NCBI GenBank assembly: GCA_020540725.1
Contig: JAJBSL010000005.1
Location: forward strand, 62,001-126,000
Length of the DNA: 64,000 nucleotides
Direction: 5' to 3'
Origin: Lachnospiraceae bacterium EP-SM-12S-S03
Lineage (GTDB): Bacteria > Bacillota > Clostridia > Lachnospirales > Lachnospiraceae
The position numbers and the translations under genes are program-made. Below are positions 17,361 through 28,155 of the stretch, piece by piece (the stretch's first letter is position 1; the number at the start of each line of letters is the position of its first letter). The notes beneath the pieces are model-generated. The model ran no database searches. It saw only the letters and a program-made list of their open reading frames with translations, and was not told the origin of the DNA.

Positions 17361-18362
17361 ATGAAACCAAAAGTAAGTATCATTGTACCAGTATATAAAA
17401 CAAGAGAAACATTGGAAAAGTGTGTGAATTCTCTTTTAAATCAGACACTTCAGGAAATAGAGATAATTCTAGTTGACGATGGTTCACCAGATGAATCGGG
17501 TGAGATGTGTGATTCCTTCTGTAAAGATCCTAGAGTGCATGTTGTGCATAAAGAAAATGGTGGACTTTCTAGTGCACGCAATGCGGGGTTAAGAATAGCG
17601 TCTGGAGATTATATCGGATTTGTGGATTCGGATGATTATGTTCATTCAGAAATGTTTTATAAACTTTATGATAGAATCAAAACAGATGGATCAGATATTT
17701 GTATTTGCTCACACTATACAGCAGATTCTGCCGGGAATATTGTAGAACATCATTTCAAAAATATGCCTAAAGTATTGAACTGTTCTGAAATTTTAAAAAT
17801 GCTTATTTTACCCATGATAGGAATTACACCGGGGACAACTGAAAAAGAGATAGAAGGATTTGTTTGTAGAAATTTATATCGTAAAAAGCTTATTTCGGAC
17901 TATGAATTTAAATCTGAGCGAGAATTTTTTGCGGAGGATGTAATTTCTGCTATGGAATTATATAAAGAATGTGAGCGGATAACTGTTTTGGATGAATGTT
18001 TATACTATTATAAGTATAACGGTGAATCATTAAGTAATACATATCGTCCACAAGTTTATAAGCTATTAAATAATCTTCTTGAATGGGAAGAGGCGTACTT
18101 GAAAAAAGAACAATTATTTGAGCAAGAAAAGCAACGTTTGTTTTCTACAGGAGTAAAGTTTTTGATTTTTTCAATTCAAAATATAAAAAAAGGCAATCTA
18201 GGCGAAAAAAGAGAACAAGAAGAAGTTAAAAATGTTTTGGAACAAAGTATGATTCGGGAAAGTATTAGTAATATCAATATTTTTAAATATGGATGGAAAA
18301 TGAAAATTTTAGTTTTATTATCTAGGTGTTCTTGTACTAAATTATTGTTAAGAGTGTTGTGA
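17361..18362 (+). CDS. GT2-family glycosyltransferase
   Basis: 333 aa. VSIIVPVYKTRETLEKCVNS, IILVDDGSPDESGEMCD, the GGLSSARNAGL loop and the metal motif FVDSDDYV mark an EpsJ-type GT2. The C-terminal hundred residues are basic and amphipathic, probably for membrane association. It lies 7 nt after the acetyltransferase. Confidence 0.88.
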   Translation: MKPKVSIIVPVYKTRETLEKCVNSLLNQTLQEIEIILVDDGSPDESGEMCDSFCKDPRVHVVHKENGGLSSARNAGLRIASGDYIGFVDSDDYVHSEMFYKLYDRIKTDGSDICICSHYTADSAGNIVEHHFKNMPKVLNCSEILKMLILPMIGITPGTTEKEIEGFVCRNLYRKKLISDYEFKSEREFFAEDVISAMELYKECERITVLDECLYYYKYNGESLSNTYRPQVYKLLNNLLEWEEAYLKKEQLFEQEKQRLFSTGVKFLIFSIQNIKKGNLGEKREQEEVKNVLEQSMIRESISNINIFKYGWKMKILVLLSRCSCTKLLLRVL

Positions 18363-18411
18363 TGAAGAAAACAAAATCAATTAAAAAGATATTTATATTA
18401 AGGTGGAGAAA

Positions 18412-19521
18412 ATGAGAAAGATAGGTCAACTTACGTTTCACGCATCACATAATTATGGATCAGTATTACAAGCATATGCGCTTTCAAAGGAATTACAAAT
18501 TTTGGGGCATGAAACAGAATTTATAAATTTGAGACCGCGAAGTCAAAAAGATGTATATAAAGTTATTAAAGAAAGTGATGTGGGAATTCATAAATTATTT
18601 CGTTACTTAATATATCCGGCGTTAAAAAAGCGTTCTAATCATTTTGAACGTTTTATAAATGAAGTGTTACCAGTTACTAAGAAAGAATATGCGTCAACAG
18701 AAGAGTTAAAAAACGAACACTTTGATTATGATGCATATATTTGTGGTGGGGATCAAATTTGGAATCCAATGTGTCAAGACTTTGAAACTGCGTATTATCT
18801 TCAGTTTTTAGATGAAAATGATAGTGTCAAGAGGATATCTTATTCACCAAGTCTTGGGAAAACGGAATTTGATGAAGAGGTGTTGCGGAAAATAGAAAAG
18901 TGGGTGCAGAGTTTTGATGCTATTTCTGTTCGAGAACCAAGAGGAGTAGAGATAATACAGAGTTTAACTGATAAAAAAGTTCATACAGTATGTGATCCGG
19001 TATTGTTATTAGATAAAAAGGAATGGAAAAAGCTAGCAGTTAAGCCAAAGTATAAGAAGCCTTATATTTTAGTATATTTTTTGGAAAATAATCATGGTAG
19101 TAGAGAATTGACGGAGTATCTCCGTGGGATTACAGGATATGAGGTTATTATATTTAATGAGTATATTCGTGACTTTATTAAGCCCTATCATAAAGCATAT
19201 TCGTCTAGTCCAGAAGAATTTGTTGGTTTGTTTATGAATGCGAGTTTGGTGTATACCAACTCTTTTCATGGGACTGTATTTTCAACTATTTTTGAGCGTC
19301 CATTTATTACAGCTATTGCGGCAGATCAAGAGAATGCTATTAATAATAACGATAGTCGTAAGATAGATTATCTAAGGAAAATCGGTTTGGATAGTAGGTT
19401 GTATACAGTTGGGCAACCTAATAAAGATTTTTTACTTAATATAGATTATACAGAAGTAAGAAAAAAAATAGAAGGTTTTAGAAAATGTTCTTTGAAATAT
19501 TTAATAGATGCATTGCAATAA
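18412..19521 (+). CDS. Polysaccharide pyruvyl transferase family protein
   Basis: 369 aa. IGQLTFHASHNYGSVLQAYALS at the start, YICGGDQIWNP and the late TNSFHGTVFSTIFERPFI block are the family hallmarks (CsaB/WcaK/MurL type). It probably adds a pyruvate ketal, giving the polymer negative charge. The ATG at 18412 follows AAGGTGGAG; an in-frame GTG at 18403 lies in that site and is rejected as the start. Confidence 0.87.
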   Translation: MRKIGQLTFHASHNYGSVLQAYALSKELQILGHETEFINLRPRSQKDVYKVIKESDVGIHKLFRYLIYPALKKRSNHFERFINEVLPVTKKEYASTEELKNEHFDYDAYICGGDQIWNPMCQDFETAYYLQFLDENDSVKRISYSPSLGKTEFDEEVLRKIEKWVQSFDAISVREPRGVEIIQSLTDKKVHTVCDPVLLLDKKEWKKLAVKPKYKKPYILVYFLENNHGSRELTEYLRGITGYEVIIFNEYIRDFIKPYHKAYSSSPEEFVGLFMNASLVYTNSFHGTVFSTIFERPFITAIAADQENAINNNDSRKIDYLRKIGLDSRLYTVGQPNKDFLLNIDYTEVRKKIEGFRKCSLKYLIDALQ

Positions 19522-19545
19522 TTTGCTAGGAAGGGAAAAAAGTAA

Positions 19546-20514
19546 ATGCCAACATTTAGTATTATTGTACCGATATATAGAACAGAAAAATATTTAGAGA
19601 AATGTATTTCTAGTATTTTGAAACAAACCTATGAGGATTTCGAATTAATTCTAGTAGATGATGGTTCTCCAGATAGATGCCCTTTTATTTGCGATGAGTA
19701 TAAGAAGAAGGACTCCAGAATAAAAGTATTGCATAAAAAGAATGGAGGAGTATCCTCAGCACGAAATTTGGGGTTGAGTATAGCGACTGGAACTTATGTT
19801 TGGTTTGTAGATAGCGATGACTATATAGAACCAGATGCGCTTCAGAAACTGAATGAGTCACAACAAGAAACAGGAGCAGACTTATGTGTATTTAATTCAA
19901 AATCAGAAGAGATGGATAGGTTTGATAATATTAATTATTTTTTTAACCAATATTATTTTACATATAAACTGGGATTTGAACCATGGAATAAAATTTATAG
20001 GCGTGAAATTATTCAAAAATACAATTTAGAGTTTGATGTTCAAGAAGCCATAGGTGAAGATTTGTTATTTAATATTCAATATTACAAAGCGATATTTCAT
20101 AAAGTTCCAGTGACAATTTTATTTAAAAAAGAAGTGTATTATCAATATGTTAATAGAGAAGGATCTGCAATGAATACGGCTTTTAAGAAGAGAATTTACC
20201 AACAATTGAGATTGTTTGTAAAGATAAGAGAAATTTGTCAAGAAGTGTTGGAAGATAAAAATATAGTATATTTGTTTTATATGCATTTGATTTCTGGGAT
20301 AGGACAAGCAAAACAGGGGAAATTAACTAGTCAGGAATTTTCTGAAATAGATTTTTTTGATTATAAAGAAATTAATAAATTTAAAGAAATCAGAAAAGTT
20401 TTTTTTAGAAATGAGCATGCTAGTACTGCAGGGAAGATAAGAATAGAATTATTTGTATGGTTGATGAAAAATAAGAGCTATAAGTTAGCGGGGAAGGTAA
20501 TGGGACTAAAATGA
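19546..20514 (+). CDS. GT2-family glycosyltransferase
   Basis: 322 aa. FSIIVPIYRTEKYLEKCISS, LILVDDGSPDRCPFICDEY, GGVSSARNLGLSIATG and WFVDSDDYIEP are classic GT2 motifs. It overlaps the next transferase by 4 nt. It is similar in layout to the gene at 17361; the two may be related by duplication. Substrate unknown. Confidence 0.88.
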   Translation: MPTFSIIVPIYRTEKYLEKCISSILKQTYEDFELILVDDGSPDRCPFICDEYKKKDSRIKVLHKKNGGVSSARNLGLSIATGTYVWFVDSDDYIEPDALQKLNESQQETGADLCVFNSKSEEMDRFDNINYFFNQYYFTYKLGFEPWNKIYRREIIQKYNLEFDVQEAIGEDLLFNIQYYKAIFHKVPVTILFKKEVYYQYVNREGSAMNTAFKKRIYQQLRLFVKIREICQEVLEDKNIVYLFYMHLISGIGQAKQGKLTSQEFSEIDFFDYKEINKFKEIRKVFFRNEHASTAGKIRIELFVWLMKNKSYKLAGKVMGLK

Positions 20515-21431
20515 ATAAACCTTTAATATCGTATGTGGTAACAACTTACAATATTGAAAATTATGTAGAGGAGAGTGTTAGTTGTGCTTTTGAACAGACT
20601 TATTCTCCTTTAGAAATTGTTTTATCAGATGATTGTTCAACGGATTCTACTTTTGAGATTATGGAGCGTATGGCAAAAGAATATACTGGTCCGCATAAGA
20701 TTGTCTTGAATAGAAATGAGAAAAACCTTGGTATTACGAAACATATGAATAGGGCATATTTAGAATTAGCAACAGGGGAAATTATTGTTGCGGCTCATGG
20801 GGATGATATATCTAAGTCAGAAAGAACAGAAAAATCGTTTCTATATTTAGATGAGCATCCGGAAGTGACGGCTGTATCATTTAGCATTGATGCAATTAGT
20901 GAAAAAGGGGAAATCTTAAGAGAACATAGTGCAATTGTTGACAAGATACATATCTATACATTTGAAGGCGGAGGGAATATACCAGCTCCATCAAGAGCGT
21001 TCTATAAGAGGGTTTTGACAACGTTTGGACCATTAAATGATGAGTGCCCTACAGAAGATGAACTTATTTCATTTAGAGCTTTGATGTTAGGGAAAAATGC
21101 TTTTTTGCCGGAACATATGGTACAGTATCGAAAACATTCTGGAAGCAGTTCAAATCCAGAGAATTTCATGAAATTTCCGTTAGAGAAAATTTTGAAACAA
21201 CAAGATGATGATATGAAAAAGGGAATTGAATTGGGATTGATTACTGAAGAGGATAGAGAAGAGAAGTATGCAATTTTAGAAAAAATGACAGAGATTAGGA
21301 AAAGGTATAGAGTGTATTTTGCTAAAAGAAAAGTTATAGATTTGATAAAATTGGTGTGCTATCAAGATGTGTCTTTAAAAATGAAACTACATTATATCAG
21401 AGAACATATGGAGTATATAAGAAGAAAATGA
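20511..21431 (+). CDS. GT2-family glycosyltransferase
   Basis: 306 aa. ISYVVTTYNIENYVEESVSC, VLSDDCSTDSTFEIM and AAHGDDISKSE (the metal site, with HGDD in place of the more usual DxDD) are present. A late PTEDELISFRALMLG segment would form the acceptor site. It overlaps the upstream gene by 4 nt and the flippase gene by 4 nt (ATGA), so translation is tightly coupled. Confidence 0.85.
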   Translation: MNKPLISYVVTTYNIENYVEESVSCAFEQTYSPLEIVLSDDCSTDSTFEIMERMAKEYTGPHKIVLNRNEKNLGITKHMNRAYLELATGEIIVAAHGDDISKSERTEKSFLYLDEHPEVTAVSFSIDAISEKGEILREHSAIVDKIHIYTFEGGGNIPAPSRAFYKRVLTTFGPLNDECPTEDELISFRALMLGKNAFLPEHMVQYRKHSGSSSNPENFMKFPLEKILKQQDDDMKKGIELGLITEEDREEKYAILEKMTEIRKRYRVYFAKRKVIDLIKLVCYQDVSLKMKLHYIREHMEYIRRK

Positions 21432-22942
21432 ATAGGCGAAAAAGTTTTTTAAATATAGCAATAGGGATAGGAAGTCAAATCCTTTCTATTGTTTTAGGAA
21501 TTATTATTCCAAGACTTTTCTTAACAAATTTTGGTTCAGAGATGAATGGTTTTTTGAATTCCATTGGACAAATATTTGCATATTTTGCATTGCTTGAAGC
21601 TGGGGTAGGTGCAGCAACTCTACAAGCATTGTATGGACCGTTAGCAAATAGAAATAAAAAAGAAATTTCAGGGATAATGTCAGCAACAGATCATTATTAT
21701 AAGAAAACAGGAAGATTATATTTAATTGCAGTTCTTGTGGTGGCTGTAGGATATCCTTTAGTGGTTTCTTCTAATATTCCAGTATGGACTATGATTATAA
21801 TAATTTTGTTTAATGGAGTGCCTGGAGTTATTAGCTACTACTTTCAAGGAAAATTTATTATTTTATTACAGGCAGAAGGAAAGAATTATATTAATACGGC
21901 TTTGACATCGATATCTTCTACGATTATTAGTATAGCAAAAATTATTATGCTTTTGCTAGGATGTGATATTATTGCAATTCAATTTACTTATTTACTGATA
22001 AACGTACTTAAGATAATTGTTATTGGAATATATATATCTAAAAATTATCGTTGGATAAATTTGAAAGAAGAGCCTGACTATAAAGCGATTGGACAAAAAA
22101 ATGCAGCATTTGTAAATCAAATTTGTGATTTGATTTTTAGAAATACAGACACTATAATTTTGACAATTTTTGCGGGATTGAAAATTGTTAGCGTATATAC
22201 AATGTATACATTACTGTATTCTATGATTAGAACTGCTTTAGATTATGTGGCACAAGGATTCGCGTTTGTCATGGGACAAACATTTAATCGAGATAGGGAG
22301 AGATATATACAGCTTCATGATTTGTATGAAACTTATAGAATGGCATTAGTATTCGCGCTATATAATATTGCGCTTATTTTTATTATTCCATTTATGAAAT
22401 TATATACAGCAGGAATTACAGATATTAACTATTTGGATTATAAGGTAGCGGTTTTGTTTTCTGTATTTTATGTAATGACAGGCGCAAGGGCTTGTTGTTC
22501 AGATGTAATTAATTATGCACAACATTTCCGTAAAACACAAAGTAGATGTATAGCAGAGGCGGTTATTAACTTGATTGTTTCAATGATTTCGGTGAAATTT
22601 TGGGGGATTTATGGTGTTCTTATAGGAACAATTGTTGCATTAATATATCGAATGAATGATATGTTTATATATGCAAATGTACGGATTTTGCACAGAAGTC
22701 CTTGGATTTCTTATAAGAGATTTATTTCTAACTCCATTATATTTATTGTAATTACAGCAATCAGTAAATGGATTCCGTGGCAATTAAATTCTTATTTTTC
22801 AATTATAGGCTATGCATGCATATCAGGAATTATTATCCTAGGTGTTTATTTTACAATCGCATCTATTGTAGATTACCGTTCATTTAAAGTTCTGAGAGAG
22901 TATGTTCAGCCATTAATATGTAAGTTAGTTAAAAGAGGTTGA
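21428..22942 (+). CDS. Oligosaccharide flippase (Wzx/MATE-like)
   Basis: 504 aa with about 12-14 hydrophobic segments. The N-terminus (RKSFLNIAIGIGSQILSIVL) and the FGSEMNGFLNSIGQIF segment match polysaccharide biosynthesis flippases. It would move the lipid-linked repeat to the outer leaflet for EpsG-type polymerisation. The ATG at 21428 overlaps the previous stop (ATGA); a longer in-frame reading from 21356 lies inside the upstream gene and is rejected. Confidence 0.88.
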   Translation: MNRRKSFLNIAIGIGSQILSIVLGIIIPRLFLTNFGSEMNGFLNSIGQIFAYFALLEAGVGAATLQALYGPLANRNKKEISGIMSATDHYYKKTGRLYLIAVLVVAVGYPLVVSSNIPVWTMIIIILFNGVPGVISYYFQGKFIILLQAEGKNYINTALTSISSTIISIAKIIMLLLGCDIIAIQFTYLLINVLKIIVIGIYISKNYRWINLKEEPDYKAIGQKNAAFVNQICDLIFRNTDTIILTIFAGLKIVSVYTMYTLLYSMIRTALDYVAQGFAFVMGQTFNRDRERYIQLHDLYETYRMALVFALYNIALIFIIPFMKLYTAGITDINYLDYKVAVLFSVFYVMTGARACCSDVINYAQHFRKTQSRCIAEAVINLIVSMISVKFWGIYGVLIGTIVALIYRMNDMFIYANVRILHRSPWISYKRFISNSIIFIVITAISKWIPWQLNSYFSIIGYACISGIIILGVYFTIASIVDYRSFKVLREYVQPLICKLVKRG

Positions 22943-22968
22943 TGAGAGATGGCAAAGGAAGTATAATT

Positions 22969-24168
<1,200 letters not shown>

Positions 24169-24172
24169 TGCG

Positions 24173-24189
24173 GATATCATTTTGATATC
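24173..24189. promoter_or_regulatory. GATATC palindrome, possible operator
   Basis: GATATCATTTTGATATC is a palindrome of two 7-bp arms around TTT. It differs at one base from the operator-like site at 35183-35199. It lies about 65 bp before the VanZ-like gene. No convincing promoter was found beside this copy. Confidence 0.3.
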
Positions 24190-24253
24190 TTGTGAAAATC
24201 AATATAGCTTTAACTTTAATAGTATAGTTATTAAAAATAAATGAGGAAAGTAT

Positions 24254-24820
24254 ATGGATACATTGCTGGCAAATTTTTTAGGATATTTAAAAATATATCA
24301 ATCATATATTATACAGGTCTTAGTTATTGGTATTTTTTGGGAAATTATTTTTTTATTTCTTTTGAAGAAAGGTTATACAAAATATACAGAAAAAATTGTC
24401 ACAATGATATTATGTGGATTCTTTCTCTCTTTTTCTATAGCGGTGTTGATAACTATGACGCTTTATGGGAGAACTCCGGGGGAGGAGTTCTCTTTTCGCT
24501 TTCAATTATTCGGATCGTATATAGAAGCTTTCCAAGATAATAATGTAGAATTGTTGCTTCAGATTATTATGAATGTGATAATGTTTGTACCTTTGGGAAT
24601 TTTTTTGCCATGTTGCTTCCGGGCATTTGAAAGGAATCAATCGGTATTTTTGGTAGCTTTGTTTTCTTCGGGTGGGATTGAACTTATTCAGGGGATAGCA
24701 AGAATCGGGATGTTTGAACTAGATGATATTATGGGAAATGTTCTAGGAGCGGAGATTGGATATTTGATTTGGTGGATAATTTCTAAATTGGTTAAACAGA
24801 TGAGAAGTAAAGGTGATTAA
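24254..24820 (+). CDS. VanZ-family membrane protein
   Basis: 188 aa with about five TM helices. LQIIMNVIMFVPLGIFLPCCF, FSSGGIELIQGIARIGMFELDDIMGNVLGAEIGYL are the conserved VanZ-family landmarks (glycine-rich helix and the DDIMGN loop). VanZ proteins affect teicoplanin and cell-wall properties by an unknown mechanism and often lie near surface polysaccharide genes. GAGG seven bases upstream fixes the start. AT-rich, like the cassette before it. Confidence 0.82.
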   Translation: MDTLLANFLGYLKIYQSYIIQVLVIGIFWEIIFLFLLKKGYTKYTEKIVTMILCGFFLSFSIAVLITMTLYGRTPGEEFSFRFQLFGSYIEAFQDNNVELLLQIIMNVIMFVPLGIFLPCCFRAFERNQSVFLVALFSSGGIELIQGIARIGMFELDDIMGNVLGAEIGYLIWWIISKLVKQMRSKGD

Positions 24821-24894
24821 TAAAAAGTAACCGCCAAATAGGCACTTACGTTTAGAAGTGAGTGTCATTGCTTTACAAAAGGGCTGATTTTTCA

Positions 24895-24923
24895 TTGCAT
24901 TTCCGCGCGTTGCGTGATAGTAT
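24895..24923 (+). promoter_or_regulatory. Promoter for the wzz-cpsBD segment
   Basis: TTGCAT (24895-24900) and TAGTAT (24918-24923) are 17 bp apart, about 45 bp before the Wzz-like gene. Base composition becomes less AT-rich from here on. Confidence 0.5.
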
Positions 24924-24967
24924 AAAGGAGCAAAAGTTTGGAAAAATGAAGAAGTGGGAGATGAAAT

Positions 24968-25693
24968 ATGCTGGAAAAACAAAATGATGAAGGCCAGGAG
25001 ATCGATTTACTGGAGATGGCCGGTGTACTTTGGAAGAAAATTTGGATTATTTTACTTTGTTTTTGTATTGGTGCCGGTGGTATGGTGCTTTATACGAAGG
25101 TTATGGTAACTCCGATGTATCAGGCAACGGCGACAATCTATATCTTGAGTGGGGATACAATCTCTGTGGGAGAATTACAGCTTGGTTCTCAGGTATCTCC
25201 GGACTATGTAGAGATTGCGAAAAGCAGAACAACTTTGAAGAATACAATTGCAAGGGCAGGTCTGGAAGACAAGGTTAGTGTCAGTGAGCTGGCTGGCGGT
25301 ATATCTGTTGTAAGCCAGGAAGGAACACATTTCATGCAAGTCAGTGTAACGAATGCGAATGCCGAGTATGCGCAGCAGTTGGCCAATACACTTGCAGATG
25401 AGATGTCAGATCGTGTTGTGACAGTCATGAATATGGAAAAGCCATCCATTGTAGAGAAGGCATTGAAGCCAGAAGCGCCTGTAAGCCCAAATCTGATGAA
25501 AAATGTTTTCATCGGCGGGTTAGTAGGAATTGTTCTTGCAGCAGCAGTAATTATATTACTTTATTTTATGGATGATACCATTAAGAATGAAGAGGATGTC
25601 AGAAAGTATTTGAATTTAAATGTACTTGCGTCTCTTCCTGATACAAAGGAGAGTAAAAGAAGAAGACGTGTAGAACAAGGAGCTGAAGTATAG
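24968..25693 (+). CDS. Wzz-like chain-length regulator / BY-kinase membrane adaptor
   Basis: 241 aa. EIDLLEMAGVLWKKIWIILL places a first TM helix at about residues 20-40. An extracellular region follows, then the conserved Pro-rich motif before TM2 (KPEAPVSPNLMKNVFIGGLVG, near 170-190) and a basic cytoplasmic tail. This two-TM form (CapA/YwqC/CpsC type) controls polymer length and activates the separate tyrosine kinase at 28883. It lacks the fused kinase found in Gram-negative Wzc. Confidence 0.9.
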   Translation: MLEKQNDEGQEIDLLEMAGVLWKKIWIILLCFCIGAGGMVLYTKVMVTPMYQATATIYILSGDTISVGELQLGSQVSPDYVEIAKSRTTLKNTIARAGLEDKVSVSELAGGISVVSQEGTHFMQVSVTNANAEYAQQLANTLADEMSDRVVTVMNMEKPSIVEKALKPEAPVSPNLMKNVFIGGLVGIVLAAAVIILLYFMDDTIKNEEDVRKYLNLNVLASLPDTKESKRRRRVEQGAEV

Positions 25694-25696
25694 CTT

Positions 25697-26476
25697 ATGA
25701 AAGAAACAACGAGGAAAGCACTCCGGATACTGTGTGCAATAATATTTATCTGTGCGGTTGGATTTCTTGTTTTTTATTTTGTGCAGGAGAAGAAGGACAA
25801 GGAATTGTATGAGAACTTTCAGAAGAAAGCAGAGAAACAGGAAGAACCGGAACAAGATGAGACAAAGAACAACCCGGAGATTCCGATTGATTTCCAAGAG
25901 CTTCAGAAAACGAATCCCGATATTTATGCGTGGATCAAGATACCTGGAACGAAGATCGATTATCCGGTATTACAGAATGGATTTGATGACACTTTCTATC
26001 TGAGTCATATGGCAGATGGTGAGTATGGTTCTGTCGGTTCCATATATACAGAACGGCAGACGGCAAAAGATTTCTCGGATTTTAATACAGTGATGTATGG
26101 ACATAATGTTCCGAATGGAACGATGTTCCGAGGATTGCATCAGTACGAAGATATGGAATTTATGGAAGAGCACCCGGAGGTTATCATATATACACCGGAT
26201 GCAAAGAGAGTGTATAAGATTTTTGCGGCAGTCGTATATGATGACAGACATATCCTGAACACTTTCGATTTTACAAAGGAATCCCATCGACAGGAATTTT
26301 TGGATTCGGTTTTGGAGTCAAGAAATATGGGGAATAGTATAAGAGAAGATGTTCCGGTGACAACAGATGATCGAATTTTAACTCTTAGTACTTGCATTAA
26401 GACGCAGAGAGACAAAAGATTTATAGTAGGAGCAGTGCTTACAGATGAAGAAAAAACAGAGAGCAGTGATCATTAG
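25697..26476 (+). CDS. Class B sortase
   Basis: 259 aa. A TM helix at about residues 10-29 is followed by a charged stalk and the sortase domain. Catalytic His is in VMYGHNVPNGTMF, catalytic Cys in LTLSTCIKTQ, and the Arg in QRDKRFIVGAV. The family cleaves a C-terminal sorting signal and joins the protein to peptidoglycan. The likely substrate is encoded two genes later (27472), which has an APRTG signal. Its 3' end overlaps the LCP gene by 32 nt. Confidence 0.92.
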   Translation: MKETTRKALRILCAIIFICAVGFLVFYFVQEKKDKELYENFQKKAEKQEEPEQDETKNNPEIPIDFQELQKTNPDIYAWIKIPGTKIDYPVLQNGFDDTFYLSHMADGEYGSVGSIYTERQTAKDFSDFNTVMYGHNVPNGTMFRGLHQYEDMEFMEEHPEVIIYTPDAKRVYKIFAAVVYDDRHILNTFDFTKESHRQEFLDSVLESRNMGNSIREDVPVTTDDRILTLSTCIKTQRDKRFIVGAVLTDEEKTESSDH

Positions 26477-27416
26477 TGTAGTTTTAATCGTTGTGTTTGC
26501 TGTTGGGATTCTGACAGCGCGTGCGTACATGAGCAGAGAAACAGCAATGGAGGATGTGGATACCGACGAAGAGGCTGGATTTGAGACGATTACGTATAAC
26601 GGAGAAAAGTACCGTTATAATACAGACTTAAAGACAATTCTGTTTATGGGTGTGGATAATACAGATCCGGTAGAAGAACAGAAATATGCGGGGCGGGGAG
26701 GCCAGTCGGATGTTTTGCTTTTGTTTATATTGAATACGTCGGAGAAGACAATTCAGACGTTGCAGATTTCACGAGATTCCATGATTGACGTTGATGTTTA
26801 TGATATGGATGGAACGCAGATTGCTACAGAGAAGGCGCAGATTGCAACGCAGTATGCTTATGGTGATGGAGCAAAGAAAAGCTGTCTTTTAACGAAAGAG
26901 AAGGTTTCTGAACTACTTTATGGGATACCGATTCAATCTTTTCTGTCATTGAATATTGATGGAATAGCTACGATAAGCGAAGCTATCGGAGGAATTAAAA
27001 TTACAGTTCCGGAAGATTATACCATGATAGACCCTTCTTTTGAGAAGGGAAAAGAAATTGTGCTCAAAGGAGAGCAGGCAGAAAAATATATCCGATATCG
27101 TGATACTACCGTGACAGGAAGCAATAATGACCGAATGGAAAGGCAAAGTCAGGTTGTGCAGGCAGCGGCATTACAACTTCCGAAGCAGTTGAAAGAAGAT
27201 AGTGAGTTGTACAAGCAGTTGATTTCCGGTGCAAAGCCTTATATGGTGACAGATTTATCTACAGGAGAGATAGATAAATTTATATCTTACAAAAGTGAGT
27301 CGGAGATGGAGCGTGTGCCTGGGGATGTCGTTGCGGGAGAGAAACATGATGAGTTTCATGTAGATGATGAGAAATTGTACGATTTGTTAGTGAAACTATT
27401 TTACAAAAAAATCTGA
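26445..27416 (+). CDS. LytR-CpsA-Psr (LCP) family glycopolymer ligase
   Basis: 323 aa. A TM helix near residues 8-26 is followed by the LCP domain: LFMGVDNTDPVEE, a GGQSDVLLLFIL Asp, LQISRDSMIDV with the conserved Arg and Asp, and RYRDTTVTGSNNDRMERQSQV. LCP proteins transfer lipid-linked polymers to peptidoglycan on the outer face, so this gene probably attaches the polymer made by this locus to the wall. Overlaps the sortase gene. Confidence 0.92.
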   Translation: MKKKQRAVIISVVLIVVFAVGILTARAYMSRETAMEDVDTDEEAGFETITYNGEKYRYNTDLKTILFMGVDNTDPVEEQKYAGRGGQSDVLLLFILNTSEKTIQTLQISRDSMIDVDVYDMDGTQIATEKAQIATQYAYGDGAKKSCLLTKEKVSELLYGIPIQSFLSLNIDGIATISEAIGGIKITVPEDYTMIDPSFEKGKEIVLKGEQAEKYIRYRDTTVTGSNNDRMERQSQVVQAAALQLPKQLKEDSELYKQLISGAKPYMVTDLSTGEIDKFISYKSESEMERVPGDVVAGEKHDEFHVDDEKLYDLLVKLFYKKI

Positions 27417-27471
27417 ATGTGATAAAATAGTAATGGAATTTAAGTAAGAGAAGTGATAGGAGGAGAAGCAA

Positions 27472-28071
27472 ATGAAAAAATTTACAAGCTTAGTATTGGC
27501 GACAGTACTTTCGTGTATGATGGGGATAACAGCTTTTGCGGCTGGCAGTTCACCGGAGATTTCCGGAGTTGTAACTGAGATAAATAAGGCAGTGGACAAG
27601 AATGGGAATGCTGTTGAGGTAACATTGAAACAGGTTGCAGACGAGAAACTTGTAAGTGACATTAAAGAAAATTTTAAGTCTGTTTTAGAAGCTGCAGGTA
27701 TTGAAGTTACAAAAGGAATGGAAGTTGTTGATGTGAAAGATGTCAGCGTACCGGAAGGAACAGAGTTCCCTGTAACAATTACATTTAAAGTAGCAGGGGT
27801 AACAAAAGATACAAAAGTGGAAGTACTTCATTATACAGGAACAGAGTGGGAAGTAGTGAAGAGTGAAGCAGGAGAAGGAACAATCACAGCTACATTCAAT
27901 AGTCTTTCACCGGTTGCGTTTGTTATTGATAAAGATACGATGTCACCGGTTGGTTCTACAAGTACAGAAGCGCCAAGAACAGGTATGGGTATGGCTGTTC
28001 CGACAGCAATCGTGATTGGAGCGGTTGCAGTAATCGGATTTGTAGCTCTTGGAAAGAAAAAAGTTCGATAA
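27472..28071 (+). CDS. Secreted protein with sortase sorting signal (probable SrtB substrate)
   Basis: 199 aa. A signal peptide (residues 1-24, cleavage after AFA) is followed by an approximately 130-residue beta-rich domain and the sorting signal EAPRTG at residues 166-171, then a 20-residue hydrophobic helix and a GKKKVR tail. The architecture is that of wall-anchored proteins; the pentamer APRTG resembles the PxTG signals of class B enzymes in Clostridia. The domain SLSPVAFVID near 145 recurs in many Lachnospiraceae surface proteins (from memory). Function unknown; its place between LCP and CpsB suggests a link to polymer attachment. Confidence 0.82.
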   Translation: MKKFTSLVLATVLSCMMGITAFAAGSSPEISGVVTEINKAVDKNGNAVEVTLKQVADEKLVSDIKENFKSVLEAAGIEVTKGMEVVDVKDVSVPEGTEFPVTITFKVAGVTKDTKVEVLHYTGTEWEVVKSEAGEGTITATFNSLSPVAFVIDKDTMSPVGSTSTEAPRTGMGMAVPTAIVIGAVAVIGFVALGKKKVR

Positions 28072-28078
28072 AGATTAG

Positions 28079-28119
28079 AAAATATCTTCTTGACAATGTG
28101 CGTCAGGGAGATATTTTTG
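28079..28119 (+). terminator. Weak hairpin before cpsB-like gene
   Basis: AAAATATCT pairs with AGATATTTTT around a loop containing TTGACA. It could be a partial terminator inside the operon; the downstream genes may be read through. Confidence 0.4.
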
Positions 28120-28155
28120 TAAAACAGAAGAATAGAAACAATTTGGGAGAAAAAT

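Noticed and set aside
28079..28119. Full terminator that would separate cpsB and cpsD from the operon
   Set aside because: The stem is short and its gene neighbours work together, so it is listed only as a weak hairpin.
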